Shown: in pieces, positions 22,558 through 34,299 of the stretch | Position numbering within the stretch: the first letter of the stretch is position 1 | How the letters are laid out: each line of letters opens with the position of its first letter | Assembly: GCA_020055645.1 (NCBI GenBank) | Contig: CM034548.1 | Coordinates: forward strand, 34,894,201-34,958,200 | DNA length: 64,000 nt | Reading direction: 5' to 3' | Source of the DNA: Tomocerus qinae | Lineage: Eukaryota; Arthropoda; Collembola; Entomobryomorpha; Tomoceridae | The notes under the pieces: generated by a model | What the model was told of the DNA's origin: nothing | The model's database searches: none | The model's input: only the letters and a program-made list of their open reading frames with translations | Position numbers and translations under genes: made by a program

Positions 22558-23038
22558 TGGATTCTAATTTGGTGAGTGGGCGAGTAAAACTATTTTTACA
22601 AGCAAAGATTCAACAAATCATTCGTTTTTAACGTTTAAAATACTGCTATAGTTAAAATTACTGATTTTGTGAATATTTTTGCGTTAAATGGCATAGAACT
22701 GAAAAAATTGGTATTTAAGGACATTTGTTATAACTAAAGCAAGTCACAAATAAATTGAAAAGTGTTAAATGTTGTATTAACGGCCCGTGTTTATTTGCTA
22801 TGCATTATTAATACAATCAGGCTCTAGCTACAAATAAAAAGCAATTTTGGAAATCTATATAGGTACTTTCGTGTTGAAAAAGTGTTTTGTCCTTAATGTT
22901 TTTATTTTATTTTAGAGTGAAGTCAGGTTTCCAGATGATGTTTTTATGAATGGCCTCAAAGAAAGAAAGCCCCTGGATAACAAAACTGAAGTCCTATTTC
23001 TTCGGATAGCAAACTCAACAATAAATTTCCCAAAATGA
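22557..23038 (+). CDS. Possible two-exon small protein, 45 residues
   Basis: Exon 1 (22557-22571) reads MDSNL and ends at TTG/GTGAGT, a near-perfect donor. Exon 2 (22916-23038) follows TTTATTTTAG and continues in phase 0 as SEVRFPDDVFMNGLKERKPL and DNKTEVLFLRIANSTINFPK, then TGA. The exon 2 peptide looks like real protein sequence rather than translated intergenic DNA. Against this, the product is very short, an AATAAA occurs only inside the coding end (about 23,020), and I recognise no family. It may be a fragment of a larger or decayed gene. Confidence 0.4.
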
Positions 23039-24468
23039 AAATTCAAAGTCAAAAGTGGTGACACCTATAATTGCAAAAATGTCGAAGTTAATAAACCTTA
23101 TTAAACAATTAATATCGATCCTTGAATTTGTGAATTGCTGCGTTGTACAGGTCGGTAGTTGAACAAGACGAAGTCCGCTGTTTGATTTCTTGAAAATATT
23201 TGTACATTCCAATCTGCTGATCTATAAATTGGCCAGAGCCCGAGTCCAAGTCAAGACTCCGAAATACAACCCTACCTTTGACCTTAGACTTCTATTCTCA
23301 ATTCCGAATACAGATTTTAAAATTATAACTAGTACAACATATTTAACAATTAAAACATGTATAACAAGCAATAGTAAAATTATAATTTTATAATGAATTC
23401 AAATCTAAGATCTAGATTCAAGATTGCAACTAGACTGAACTAACTGAATACCTACAAAACAGTCAAAACACTTCAGTCTTTGCCGTTTAGCATAATAATC
23501 CTAACTTTCTTCCTTCGCTAACACTTTTCCAATGCAAGTTTCATTATAAGATGAAAATGTTCAATCAGCTGAACAAACTTTTCGTAATTTTAATAATATT
23601 AATACTTCTGCGGAATTACTGTGTAGTTATTTTTGGATATCTATTTAAATGCGCCGCTTCCAAGTATTGATTGAGACATGTAGCCCAATAAAGTACCTAA
23701 CCACGACAGACAAGGGTACTGATACATAAGCGACTGCCGAAACGGTTTTCAACGCCCATCTTTTCCTGACTACACTTTGATTTTATTTAAAAACTTCTTT
23801 AAACTAGGAAACGGCCTATTCAGAGGCTAATCTTCCAGTCATAAATAAAACTATCGAAGTCTTTTAACCGTAATTAAAATTTAAATCTATACAATTAATC
23901 CATTACGTGGCTATCCTCCCTAGTTTAACAAATGGTGACAAAAATAGTAACTTAGTTACCCAATACAAATACTCTCGAATGGATTTCTTTCTTTTGAAAT
24001 TTATTGATCACTTCATATTTAAAACTTTTCTGCCCACATGGCAACTTTCACGATATTTGTCTTCATCTGAAGAAAGAATGGATAAAAGAATGGACTAAGA
24101 TCAGAGGACTATACATTGCAACGTCAAATCCCAATGTGCCCCTTAAGTACACACATGAATGAACACATTTTTAAGTAAAGAATCCTGTATATAATATCGG
24201 CATATTTTTACTGTATTGTATTTTGATACTTACATATCTAATACAGCTCTATTGCCATTATTTTATTTTATATGTTAAGGTAAAGGACGTACACCTTTCG
24301 GGAGTCGGTTATGTGTGCCATCCCAGATCAATTAACATTTAGTTCGGACAGTTCGGAGTTCAGAAGAATTAACCTTTTAATTTTTAAATTGCATAATATA
24401 ATATATATACGGTAACACATAACTAACAAAATACTTGGAAGTCATTATTAATTTTAAAAATCTCCTTG
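23039..24468. other. AT-rich spacer, nothing recognised
   Basis: Short open frames on both strands (for example 23015-23212 minus and 23190-23393 plus) show no coding character. No RNA gene or repeat was identified. Confidence 0.55.
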
Positions 24469-24625
24469 TATCAATTTGTACTTATCTGTATTTATAAATT
24501 AAAAAATGGTTGTAGGTACTGAATTTTAAACCACATAAAATTTTCAGACAACATAATCTGCACACTTTCTCTATATTATGCTTACCCTTTTTGCTTGCCA
24601 ACTTAAAAGTTTACTTATTATTATA
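24469..24625. repeat. Dispersed repeat, copy 1 (partner at 26,592)
   Basis: The first 80 bases match 26,592-26,671 at about 90 percent, including the exact run GTAGGTACTGAATTTTAAAC. The second part, from ATAATCTGCACACTTTCTCT, matches 26,716-26,790. A segment of about 40 bases is present only in the other copy. Confidence 0.75.
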
Positions 24626-25903
24626 TTAGAGGAAAAACGCTACTATGGATGGATAGCACATAAATTATGAATACCATATGAGGTGGAGATTGAGAATCCC
24701 TTAGATGAAGTTTTTTTAATAAGGATTTAATTTTCTTCATTTTAGCAAAAGAGGTTTGGTATACGACAAAGTACAGTATGATGACGAATTCACTATGATT
24801 TGACGTTATATTTCGTTGTAAAAAATAGGCAGATTTTATGTAATGGAACGTCGAAAAGTTATACTAAATTAATCCCAACACCTTCACTGTATCTACTCAG
24901 TACTCAGTAGAAATATTATAAAACTACGTATACTCTTCAAAATAACTTCTATTTGTCTTCTCTTGTTCAGAGGTATAAAAGATATACTCTATTTTTTTGA
25001 ATATTTCCACATTTGGGGAGGTGGAGATATCTTGAAGATAGTATTATTAAATCTGAAATGCCATTATGCACTGTTAGTCTAATGTAAAGTACAAAGCACA
25101 CTCGTTTTGCTTCTATCGAGAAATAATATGCTATCTGTTCTTTCTATTGAAAATTACTATAATATGCACAACTTTGCTTATGCTCGAGTATTTGCAATGC
25201 GTAATGATCTTTTCTATACAATTAGTACACAAGTGGTGTATATAGCAAAAAGTCTACGGTAACACAATACATTGTTATCCTAGGATAGGTGTATTTAAAT
25301 TAATGTACTTAATTCGCTCCCTAATTTCGGCTGGGTTCCAAAAGCTTTCTAGCTAAGAATACTAAGAAATTCATAGACCTATAGAAATGATTGCCAAATT
25401 CTAGTACAGACTAACAGACAATTCTTTGGTATAATATTACGTTAAATGTATGAATAGGGCAGACTGTGGAATTGAGAATCGCATTCATAGTAGCATTTAT
25501 TTTCTTGCAATACAGCATCTTGTTTTAAGTGAATTGAATCAGTAGATTGCATAATAGTTATGGGCTGAGTGAGATCTTGAGATGAGATTAGGCTGCTGTC
25601 AAAAGGAGCAAGGAACAGAAAAAAGGTGGCAGATGGTGAACGAAAAATCATCAGGAGTTGAGTGAGACTACATTGAGCTTGAGACGACTTGAGAAAGGAG
25701 GAAGGACGGAAGAACTATTGAGGAAATTGCTGACCTAGGTTTTTTTTTGTTTTTTTTATTCATGAATATAAGTTAAGAATTACATACTAAGATTAAGTAC
25801 TGTTAATGTTAGAAATATTAGTTGAAATGATTTTCAAATACATAGTACTTTGTTACCAATAATGATACTAACTTCCAACATTCTCATTTTTGATTTTGTT
25901 TAG
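24626..25903. other. Spacer with a purine-rich block
   Basis: No gene is recognised. From about 25,560 to 25,735 the plus strand is strongly G/A-rich (GGAGCAAGGAACAGAAAAAA, GAAAGGAGGAAGGACGGAAG) and then meets a T-run at 25,741. It is the first of the strand-biased blocks that dominate the rest of the window. Confidence 0.5.
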
Positions 25904-25937
25904 ACACATTCAGAAGAGTGACTGATATTGCTAAATC

Positions 25938-26575
25938 ATGGACGGGGAGGATAACGAGATCGATCTCAACACAAGTGATGTATCTGTCGAAATGGTATTA
26001 AATGAATCAGAAGAAGAGAGACTACGTAAGTAAACTGGTAAACTCTAAAAGTAGTATACTTAATAATATTAAGAAGTAGAAATATTATTGGCTAGGCTAA
26101 GTGCTAACTTATATTATAGTAAATGTCAGTCAAAAGGTCTCTTAATTTTTCAGATGTCATTAAAGAACATTTTGTAGTTATGAGTGATAAAATAGATCTA
26201 AGTAAATGAAAAATGCATCAATAACTTTTAAATATTCCAGTTGACATTAATATTTTGTTTATTATAGTCAGACAAACCCCAATGTGATTATATCAGGGAT
26301 GTTGTATTATTATAATAATCTACTAATAATTTGTTAAATATTATCAAGTAATTAAGTAATTTTGTATATATGTATTAGTTGCAGACACGGATGAATCGGA
26401 CGAAGAGAAAGGGACTCAGCAGAATGCAGTTACTCACGAAAATAATGATGTAAATCCAGATGAAATAGAGATCTCGGATACTGAAGAAGACATAATTTTT
26501 GTGTCGGAGATAGAGTTTGTGGATTTGGTCAGTGACGATGAAGAAGAAAAAATCTCACAGAATGATCAAAAGTAG
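25938..26575 (+). CDS. Acidic 94-residue protein with SUMO-interaction-like motifs, two exons
   Basis: Exon 1 is 25938-26025 and ends CTAC/GTAAGT; exon 2 is 26379-26575 and ends with TAG. The join is in frame. The start ATG follows a likely leader-intron acceptor (TTTTGTTTAG, ending 25,903) by 34 bases. The product has 35 Asp/Glu but only 4 Lys/Arg. Several short hydrophobic runs are flanked by Ser/Asp/Glu: EIDLNTSD (7-14), VEMVLNESEEE (17-27), EIEISDTEED (58-67), IIFVSEIE (68-75) and FVDLVSDDEEE (76-86). The last is a textbook-like SUMO-interaction pattern. There are no cysteines, so no RING domain is included. A GTAGGT just before the stop is an alternative donor that could extend the protein. 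The name and function are unknown. Confidence 0.7.
26379..26384 (+). other. Alternative acceptor pair (6-base shift) before exon 2
   Basis: AG at 26,377-26,378 and AG at 26,383-26,384 are both usable. They differ by TTGCAG and keep the frame, giving Leu-Ala-Asp or a single His at the junction (94 or 92 residues). The downstream site has the better TTGCAG context. Confidence 0.45.
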
Positions 26576-26591
26576 GTTACTTATAAGATTG

Positions 26592-26790
26592 TATCAACTT
26601 TTACTTATCTGTATTTTATAAATTTAAAAATGTTTGTAGGTACTGAATTTTAAACCACATAAAATTTTCAGCCAATTGCTACTTTGTGGTCATTGATTGC
26701 CTTCTTTACTGCCTACAAATAATCTGCATACTTTCTCTGTATCATGCTTACCCTTTTGGCTTTTCAATTTAAGAGTATACTTATTATTAT
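26592..26790. repeat. Dispersed repeat, copy 2 (in the 3' flank of the acidic gene)
   Basis: It begins 16 bases after the stop codon of the acidic protein and matches 24,469-24,625 in the same orientation. It contains a segment of about 45 bases (26,672-26,715) absent from the other copy. It would be transcribed as part of the 3' untranslated region. Confidence 0.75.
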
Positions 26791-27039
26791 TTTCGCACGA
26801 GAAAATTTTAATTGTTCTACCAAAAGTAGTTTTAGTGTATACGGATCAATTCATGTCATTGTTACCTATTTTAGTTCTTTTAAGTATTTAATTATAATTT
26901 AAGTATTTATACTTGCAAGTTTTTTAAATATAGGGTCTAATTTAAGTATTATACTTGCCATTTAAGTATATATCTGGTAACCCTGTTTAGAATCGTATTA
27001 TAGTGTGTGGGTAAATTTAGATTTTATGTAATATTTACG

Positions 27040-27045
27040 AATAAA
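27040..27045 (+). terminator. Candidate polyadenylation signal of the acidic-protein gene
   Basis: An AATAAA hexamer lies about 465 bases after the stop codon and is followed by an ACATTTTTACTGG stretch. No earlier AATAAA is seen on the plus strand in this flank, which makes it the most likely signal. Confidence 0.45.
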
Positions 27046-29930
27046 ACATTTTTACTGGACTTTTCGTTGAAAAATTCTACAGTATGTTACTTGTCCTCTC
27101 TATTAGTAAGCTCTGCTAGATATCAACAGATTCGGATACTCCAGGATACTAATCGAATCGATTTCACGTTGTAATCTCAAGTCAGATATAGCACACTATT
27201 ATACAACATATTATAATATTAGCTTGTATACAATGATGTAGGTAGAGTCAAAGCCACTTGCACGACCTTAAATATCCTCTGACTGCCTGATCTGTCGACA
27301 ACTGTCTTTGAAATCTGTTATATCTTTGCAACTTTACCCTTGCACTTGCTGAACATAAGACTGAAGACTGTAGTACTTAGTAACATTATATACCTAGGTA
27401 TAAGACGTAAGTATTGTTATTCCCACTGTATAACATTTGTCATGGAATCCTTTCAATTATGTTCGGTTGTCATCTAGTCACTTCAGACTGTTTCCCTTGT
27501 TATTTTATTTGTCCCGTTGTAAAAAACAATCAAATCATTTGTTATCCCATGGTAGTATCAATATGAAGTAGATCTTAATAAATAGAATATACATTTATAA
27601 GGAGATTAGTTTCTCTTTTATATGGCCTGTATAGAAATAGTGCATAAATCATTTATGTCATTAGCCAAGAGTTTTGGTTTTCAGAATTCTGAAAACATTA
27701 GACTATACAATAGATGAAACTTTCCATTTTCCCATTTGTCATACTTTGCAAAGTATTATCAAAATTAAAAAACAGATTTTTCAATCTCGTGTCATTTTTC
27801 TGTGATTTCGATTAGATATAAACATGACTTCTATTTTGGCTGCCCTTGCATTAAAAGTCTTATGGTTTGTCACGACTTGCACGATAATGTAGCGTGTATT
27901 GACTGGATTTCCAGTAATGCATTGCATTTATATTCTTTGTATATGTATATCGATCATGCATTTACTTTTGTGCAGGCGTTAATGTTGAAGGTTGGTTTAG
28001 CAGATTGAAGAAAATTAGAGCTTAGCTTATTATGTCATGTAATTTTAGCTTATTCATATGGGTACATAATTAGCCATATTTTTTATCTCGTTACATTATC
28101 AATAGAGCCGTGGCATTAGAGCGAAGAGTAGTAGGTCACCTGCATTCATAGTCATTGTCAAAGCACATGCAAGGAGAAAGATATGTCATTTACTCTTTAC
28201 CCTCGCCTGGACCCTCGTGGCTTGCCCTAAGGAAAGCACTTTTTCTTATGCACGCCGCGGTATAGTGAAAGACCTACAAGACAAAATGTATCTTAGGCGG
28301 AAAATGAGAATGCGATGTAAATTCAGCGGAGATTATTATTTGTGACAAATAAACAGGTAAAAGGAATCGTGTGAAACATGAAAAGCAACTTGTAAGTAGT
28401 GCGGTGGCTGTAGTGGAAAAGCTGAGAGAAACACCCCCAAATCACGCCATCCTCCTATTATTGCTCATTTACATGCTATTTCTGTCCAGTCAAGTGAACA
28501 TAAAAGCTACCATTTTCAATTCAATGTCTAATCCCATCAAAAACTACGCTTCTTCTTTCCATACGCAAACTTTTTAATGGCATTCGTTATCTACCAGTAC
28601 TTCTTTCTGTCTCCTTTTATATTTCTACATTGCATCGTTGACAGTAAATAGATCTAGCATAGAATATTCTTTCATATGTAAACTATATATAGACACCAAT
28701 AAGATTGAGCGACATTTCAAAGACATTTTATTACATACATACAAAATTGGGAAATTATTTATAATATTTAATGAGGGTCTACCTGTATGAAATTACCTTT
28801 TGTACCTAAATGCTCAAATTAGGACGTTGGATCTCTCTCATTGAATTATTGGTAATTAACTGACATGTAATTTAGATCTACAAGTATTTACTAGCTCAGC
28901 GTCTTAGTACTTTGTACTATATAGTTTTCCGATAATTATTAATTGATATGCTCTATTTGAATTTAATGAAGATTCCATGGCAGACAATCTTTGCTATCAA
29001 TTCTTATAACATAATATGCGATTATATTTACTGAAAACTGAATTTTGTACCTTAAAATATATTTCCATGGGTTTATTTCAATATTCTCTTGTCATTAATA
29101 GACTTAGCATGAAGACAATGGTACGATAATTGCAATTGCACGGATATTTTCATGATATTATAATCTGAGATGTTTTACAACATTAATGCGGAAGCATTAC
29201 AACATAAGCATGTTGTAGATTGTAGAAGAAAAGCTAAAGACACGCTTATCGTTAGCAGTTTTGCTTTCCCCTGGAAAAGTTGCCATTTAGCCTACACCTT
29301 CGTACTTGTCATTTGTAGCCCATCCGTAAATTCCGTTTACTTTTCGTGCAGTCACACTAGAAATGAGGATTTACCCTAATAGTGGTATAATGTTCTTTCA
29401 TAAGCTGACAGAGTGTGACAGGACGAAAACAGCATTGAAGGAGCAGGGGAGGCGAAATACGTGGAATAGGAGCGGAACAGACTTTGATGATTCTCCTCTC
29501 CTGATACTCTGTCTACTCGTTATTCTCACATTACATTTACTTCTAGATGCTTCCATATTTCTCTCCTGCATATTATGGCATTAGTCTTCTCATACTATTT
29601 ACTTAACATTAAAACATTCGGCATTAGATGCTCTATAACCTTCACCATCATGTCGTCCGACATTTCAGGTTCAGGTTTCACCTCAAAAAGTTGATACACA
29701 TTTTCTTTGGCACTATCATTTATTTAGTAGGAATATTATACAGATATAAAACCATAGGGATAAACCACAAAATCTGTATAACAAATGTAAACCATTTTGA
29801 TGCATTTCGTAGAAAAGGTGCATTCCTAGTTGTCATTAGCAGTAAAAATGGGATTTGAATGGTGCCAACTATTAATGTTCTATTTACAAATATACAAGAA
29901 TAACTGGTGTACGAAAATAAAGGAGAGTTT
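27046..29930. other. AT-rich spacer, no gene recognised
   Basis: Short plus-strand frames (27802-28008, 28371-28577, 29170-29379, 29363-29584, 29628-29858) have no motif or splice support. A small GC-richer spot near 28,200-28,260 (CACGCCGCGG) and a G-rich to C-rich change near 28,390-28,470 hint at the block pattern seen further right. Confidence 0.5.
27677..27696. repeat. Perfect 20-bp palindrome
   Basis: GTTTTCAGAATTCTGAAAAC reads the same on both strands. It has no loop and could be a dimeric-factor binding site or a decayed snap-back repeat. Confidence 0.6.
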
Positions 29931-29939
29931 TAATAGACT

Positions 29940-30370
29940 TGGCTTGGATTGCAATTTATAAATGTAGAACGCGGAAGCAAAGGTGTGGAAATTGCGGAGG
30001 AATTGGAAAAGGTTAATTCGCCTATGAGGAATTGAAGATTGCATACAAGAAACGATGAAATCATGTTGTCACTGATGGTGTAAGGAACGTGTTGTAAATA
30101 GTAAGAACAAATAACTACCTCCTGATATAAATCTCTGCTCGGACATTCTTGTACATTGTGATTATGATTACTCGTGACATTTAGCAGTGATTGTGGTGTG
30201 GTGCTATAAATGTGAGCCGTTAGTGTTAATTATAGAAATATCAGATTGGCTGAGCAATGATGACGAAATCCATAACTTTTTCCCTGCACGACCGAAGAAG
30301 GTGCCCGCTGTGCTTGCCTGAACACTCCACTATTATAAAATGTGACCACAACTCATACCCCACACTAATC
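29940..30370. other. Strand-switch block: G-rich left arm, C-rich right arm
   Basis: The left arm, about 29,965-30,080, has words such as GCGGAGGAATTGGAAAAGG. The right arm, about 30,115-30,370, has CACTCCACTATT and ACTCATACCCCACACTAATC. A GC-richer core near 30,285-30,325 reads CGACCGAAGAAGGTGCCCGC. No gene is seen. Confidence 0.5.
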
Positions 30371-31074
30371 GGTAGATACAGGAAAGCACTATTGTACCCT
30401 ACCTAAATAGTGATAGAGCCTTGCCATAGTACTTTTATATGTTGTAGTACCCTATATCAGAATTTGGGTAGGTCCACACTCTTTTCCTTTCCGATACGAT
30501 TATCCTACTAAGATTTAGCGATAAAATAAAAGTAGGCATATATTGTATATTTTAGGCAGAACATATCTTTAAATGTAGCCATGAAGACTGATATACAATT
30601 CAGTTAGGTACTTATTATAAGAGTTTACTACGCAAGATATGTGTCAGCGACCATGTAACATTCGTCAATTTCCAAGAGAAGCATACTTCAATTTCAAAGT
30701 GTCTGCTAATGTGCATGATGGACTTTTAAACATCTTTCATAGTTACCATAAACAGTAAATTAAGAGGTGTCTGCATAAGACTTTAAATGTTTTTCAAATC
30801 AAGCTGACCATGAATAACTTCTTAATTTTCAATCAACCTCCAAATAAACACCCAAAATTCAGTTTACATGCATATCAATATGTGTTTCATGAAAAGGATT
30901 TTGATTAGAAGACATTGCTACATTTAGGATGCAAAACGATATTTTTCCTACATACTATACTTTTATTACTAATAGCCAGATATAATTTTATTAATGCTGA
31001 TTTTGCTGAAATTATTACAACATAGAATTCTATATAAGAGAATTGCCTTTTACGACTATTACTTAATTAGTTCT

Positions 31075-31180
31075 GGTTTGAAATCTGTTAAAATCCGTTG
31101 AATTCCGGTAAAATCGGTTGAAATAATTTGAAGTATCGCTTGAAATCAGTTGAGATTAGGTAAAATTGGGGAAATCCTGG
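31075..31180 (+). repeat. Degenerate tandem tract with 10-11 base period
   Basis: About ten imperfect units of the form GTTGAAATC or GTAAAATC follow each other (GGTTTGAAATCTGTTAAAAT, then TCGGTTGAAATAATTTGAAG and so on). The period is close to one helical turn, with A-runs kept in phase. Confidence 0.6.
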
Positions 31181-31399
31181 AAAATTTATATTTAGAATTA
31201 TAAGCTACGCTAACATAAGCTATATATTGTCAATGAAATGGCTAAACTAGCCTTGAAAGTTCTTATTTTGGCTAGCCAAATATTTTACGCGTCCATGAAT
31301 TTGGTTATCAATGAATAGGACGAATAGTATTATAGTATATGAAATATTGCATACAGACATTTACATATATTACTATTTCATTTGATTGTTTGGGGGAAA

Positions 31400-31640
31400 T
31401 ATTAAATGTTGACAGTAGTTTTAAGTAGAAATGAAAGTAGATCAGATGAGATCTGATTACAATAAAATATCTCGCATGACCACTAAAAGTACAAATGACT
31501 GGTCATAAAATACAACCGGGTGCCGCTACACTTCCGCCGAGTTGTCCTGTTCACCACTATCTCCATTCACCCGAGCCAAGCAACGTTCTCTCCATTCAGT
31601 CAACCAAAGGTCGAGGCAAAAATCACTTGAAACTATTCCA
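31400..31640. other. Strand-switch block, small
   Basis: The plus strand changes from G/A-rich (about 31,390-31,470) to C-rich (about 31,510-31,610, with CGCTACACTTCCGCCG and CACTATCTCCATTCACCC). The 73-codon plus-strand frame at 31542-31763 begins in the C-rich arm and is explained by the lack of purines. Confidence 0.45.
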
Positions 31641-32849
31641 AGCTGCTATATGATTGCGAGACAGAATGTTTTCACCTATATGTACAAACTGAGATTTCGT
31701 GTTTTCATAAAGGTCGGTTTTATAGTTGAGATATTACTGCACCCCAAAACACCTACACAATGAAATATAAATTACCCACAGATATTTTATACTGAAATAT
31801 TTACAACCTATTTCAATTCAAACGATGCATTTGCTATCGTGTTCCTATGTAGTAGCTATGTACATATTTACAAATGTGAACTGTGAATATTGTGTCTGAT
31901 AGTGTTTTGGAGTATTTCTTTGCAGAAATAGGGAGCCATGTGAAGGGAATAACGGAAAAGGTAGCACAACGGACCAACAATCGCCAAAGAGAGAGACTTC
32001 ACTTCACGCTTTCGACTCTGGTCCGGATGCCTTTCTACCTACACGCATACTAAATACAAGTTCCCTTGATTGGAGCTCATAAAACTCCGGAGTGATTTCG
32101 CTGACTTATTGTGTTCGTACATGAATTTCCTGTAATATAAAACCATGTCATTCCTTTAGGACACAAATTCACTTTTTTCCTCCTTAAAAATGAACTCGAT
32201 GAACTCTTTTCCTTTTTCATTTGAAAATACCACAAAACCTATCATAAAAATCATGTAAAAACAAATTACTAATCATTGTGTCCACATCATCGTGGCTTTA
32301 TTACAAACTAGAGCTTATACTATATTATAACCGTACACTACAACTACAGCGGGTGTTCATCTTGCCTTTCTTAATTCTATTAAAATCGTAAAATTAGTAA
32401 TACACAAATAAAAAACTAATTAACTATTGCACAAAACAAATCATACCTTTCTTTAATTATTGTCTTTTGGATTATTTATAAAACTCATTTGCTCCGCAGG
32501 AGATTCTCAAAAATTGTACCTGTTCGTTTTAGCACCTAAATTCATAGTTGAACCATTGAAGAATAGCTTAAGAAATATTTGTATAAAGGTAGCAACGCGT
32601 GATAGCGTGAATAATCAGGACAATTTTAATATATTTATGCCCCATTTTGTACCTAATTAATACCTACACTGATATCGAAATTAAACTTACTACGAGTGGC
32701 ATAGTTGTTATAGTATTTTATAAAAGAAATTCTGTTATTACAAAATTATATGCTGGTATAGGGTAAGTAGATACAAATTATAAGTACCTATATCACAACG
32801 GTTGAAACACAGTGATGTAGTAAAGCAGTTAGGGTGATTTATATGTTAG
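31641..32849. other. AT-rich spacer with one GC-richer core
   Basis: Near 31,935-32,040 a core reads GAAGGGAATAACGGAAAAGG, followed by GAGAGAGACTTCACTTCACG and CTCTGGTCCGGATGCC. Elsewhere nothing is recognised. Confidence 0.45.
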
Positions 32850-33620
32850 TTAGTATATTATGCAGAAGAAATAGTAGGAGAGTGGAGTGGTAAATCCATA
32901 AAGGAAATCCATTATGCCCGTTACACATTATGCGAATTTAATCTTGTTTTTAAGAGAAAAGAGTGCAGAGGTCAATCGTGGAATTTGCTCTTGCGCTATC
33001 CAACAGATTTAGTTTATAGCGGATGGAGAGTTTGATGTTAAAAGGGATAGTCTTCTGCAGAAGTGTGTAATATCATAACAAACAAAATAAAGTAGCGGGT
33101 AGCGATAGAGAAGAGGGAAGAAGAGCCAAACCAAGCCAAGTCATCTTATTAGCCAGAAGTGCAATAAGCCTTTGTGTAATTTATAATTTAGTCTTTAATC
33201 CCAGCAGTTGGAGTCGAGACTCTGGTTTCCTGGCTTTAGCACTCATTCAAAATTCACCAGGGATTTAACAAGGACGAGATATGAAAGTTAGAAGAGAAAG
33301 CTTCACATTAGTCCTCCGTATGAAATGCACTGAAGCCACGGCGACTTTCTCTTTACTATTTATGCATGTAGCTACAGCTATCTATGACCTATGTACTTGT
33401 TTAGGCACATGCACTGCAATCACTCACTCCCGAGACTCTACTGCACTGCTACCACTCACTACTAAACATACTATCGGTTTACGTCCGATGCGACTCTTAC
33501 TGCAGATACCTTCTCTAATGGCATTTCACACCAACGTCACTACCCAAAATTCAAACATGACCATCCTCTCTCCAACATATAAAAAACAACAAAATCTACT
33601 CCAAGAAACTAGTTAATGCA
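32850..33620. other. Strand-switch block
   Basis: The G-rich left arm is about 32,860-33,120 (AGTAGGAGAGTGGAGTGG, GGGTAGCGATAGAGAAGAGG). The C/T-rich right arm is about 33,300-33,600. The core at about 33,335-33,355 holds GGCGACTTTCTC. The 111-codon plus-strand frame at 33281-33616 runs through the right arm and has no motif. Confidence 0.5.
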
Positions 33621-34299
33621 GCCAGAGAAATAAAAGTCAAATGCCAAGTCACAGAAAGTCAACTCATAAATTAATAACTCTCAAACATAGAAATGGAAAA
33701 TATAGTAAGAAAATACGAAATCTACTAACTGACTTTTAAAAGGCAAGACAAGCTCACCCTTCTGCACTTGGCTATGACAATTTCCTGTATGCGATGAAAA
33801 TAAAAATGGATAATCAAGGAAAAGTCTCTATCTACACCATAATGCAATTAACCAGGGTGAACAATGGTTTCAAACTTAATTAATACACGACCCTCCAAAA
33901 ATGAACTACGCGTTACATGTAAATTTTTGTCTTGTTTTTTAGAAAACAGTTCCACAAACGCTAGAGCTGGTGAGGAATGTTGGTGAGGCATGTTGAGGGT
34001 TGAGGAAATGAATCTGGTTTTACCATAAAGGGACTTAGTGTAGTTCCTATTCAGAAACTTGCATAGCCTTGTAATACATATAGAGGATTTCTATCGTGTC
34101 AAAGAATTAGATTTTGGTTGCAATTGGAAATCTTACCAATTATAAAGATATTTTTAATAGTTTCTAATTTAGCGAATTATGCAGCAAATATTATTAGCAA
34201 ATATGTTCTATAAACCCCATTTCTACTACCAAAATGTTAAAAGATTGGTATAGTTTAGCGGGTAGAAGTTTTTACATATGATTTATGATTGTACAAACT

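Noticed and set aside
26697-28008. RING domain downstream of the SUMO-motif protein
   Set aside because: I searched the plus-strand frames (including the Cys-containing 27802-28008) for paired Cys/His spacing of a RING finger and found none.
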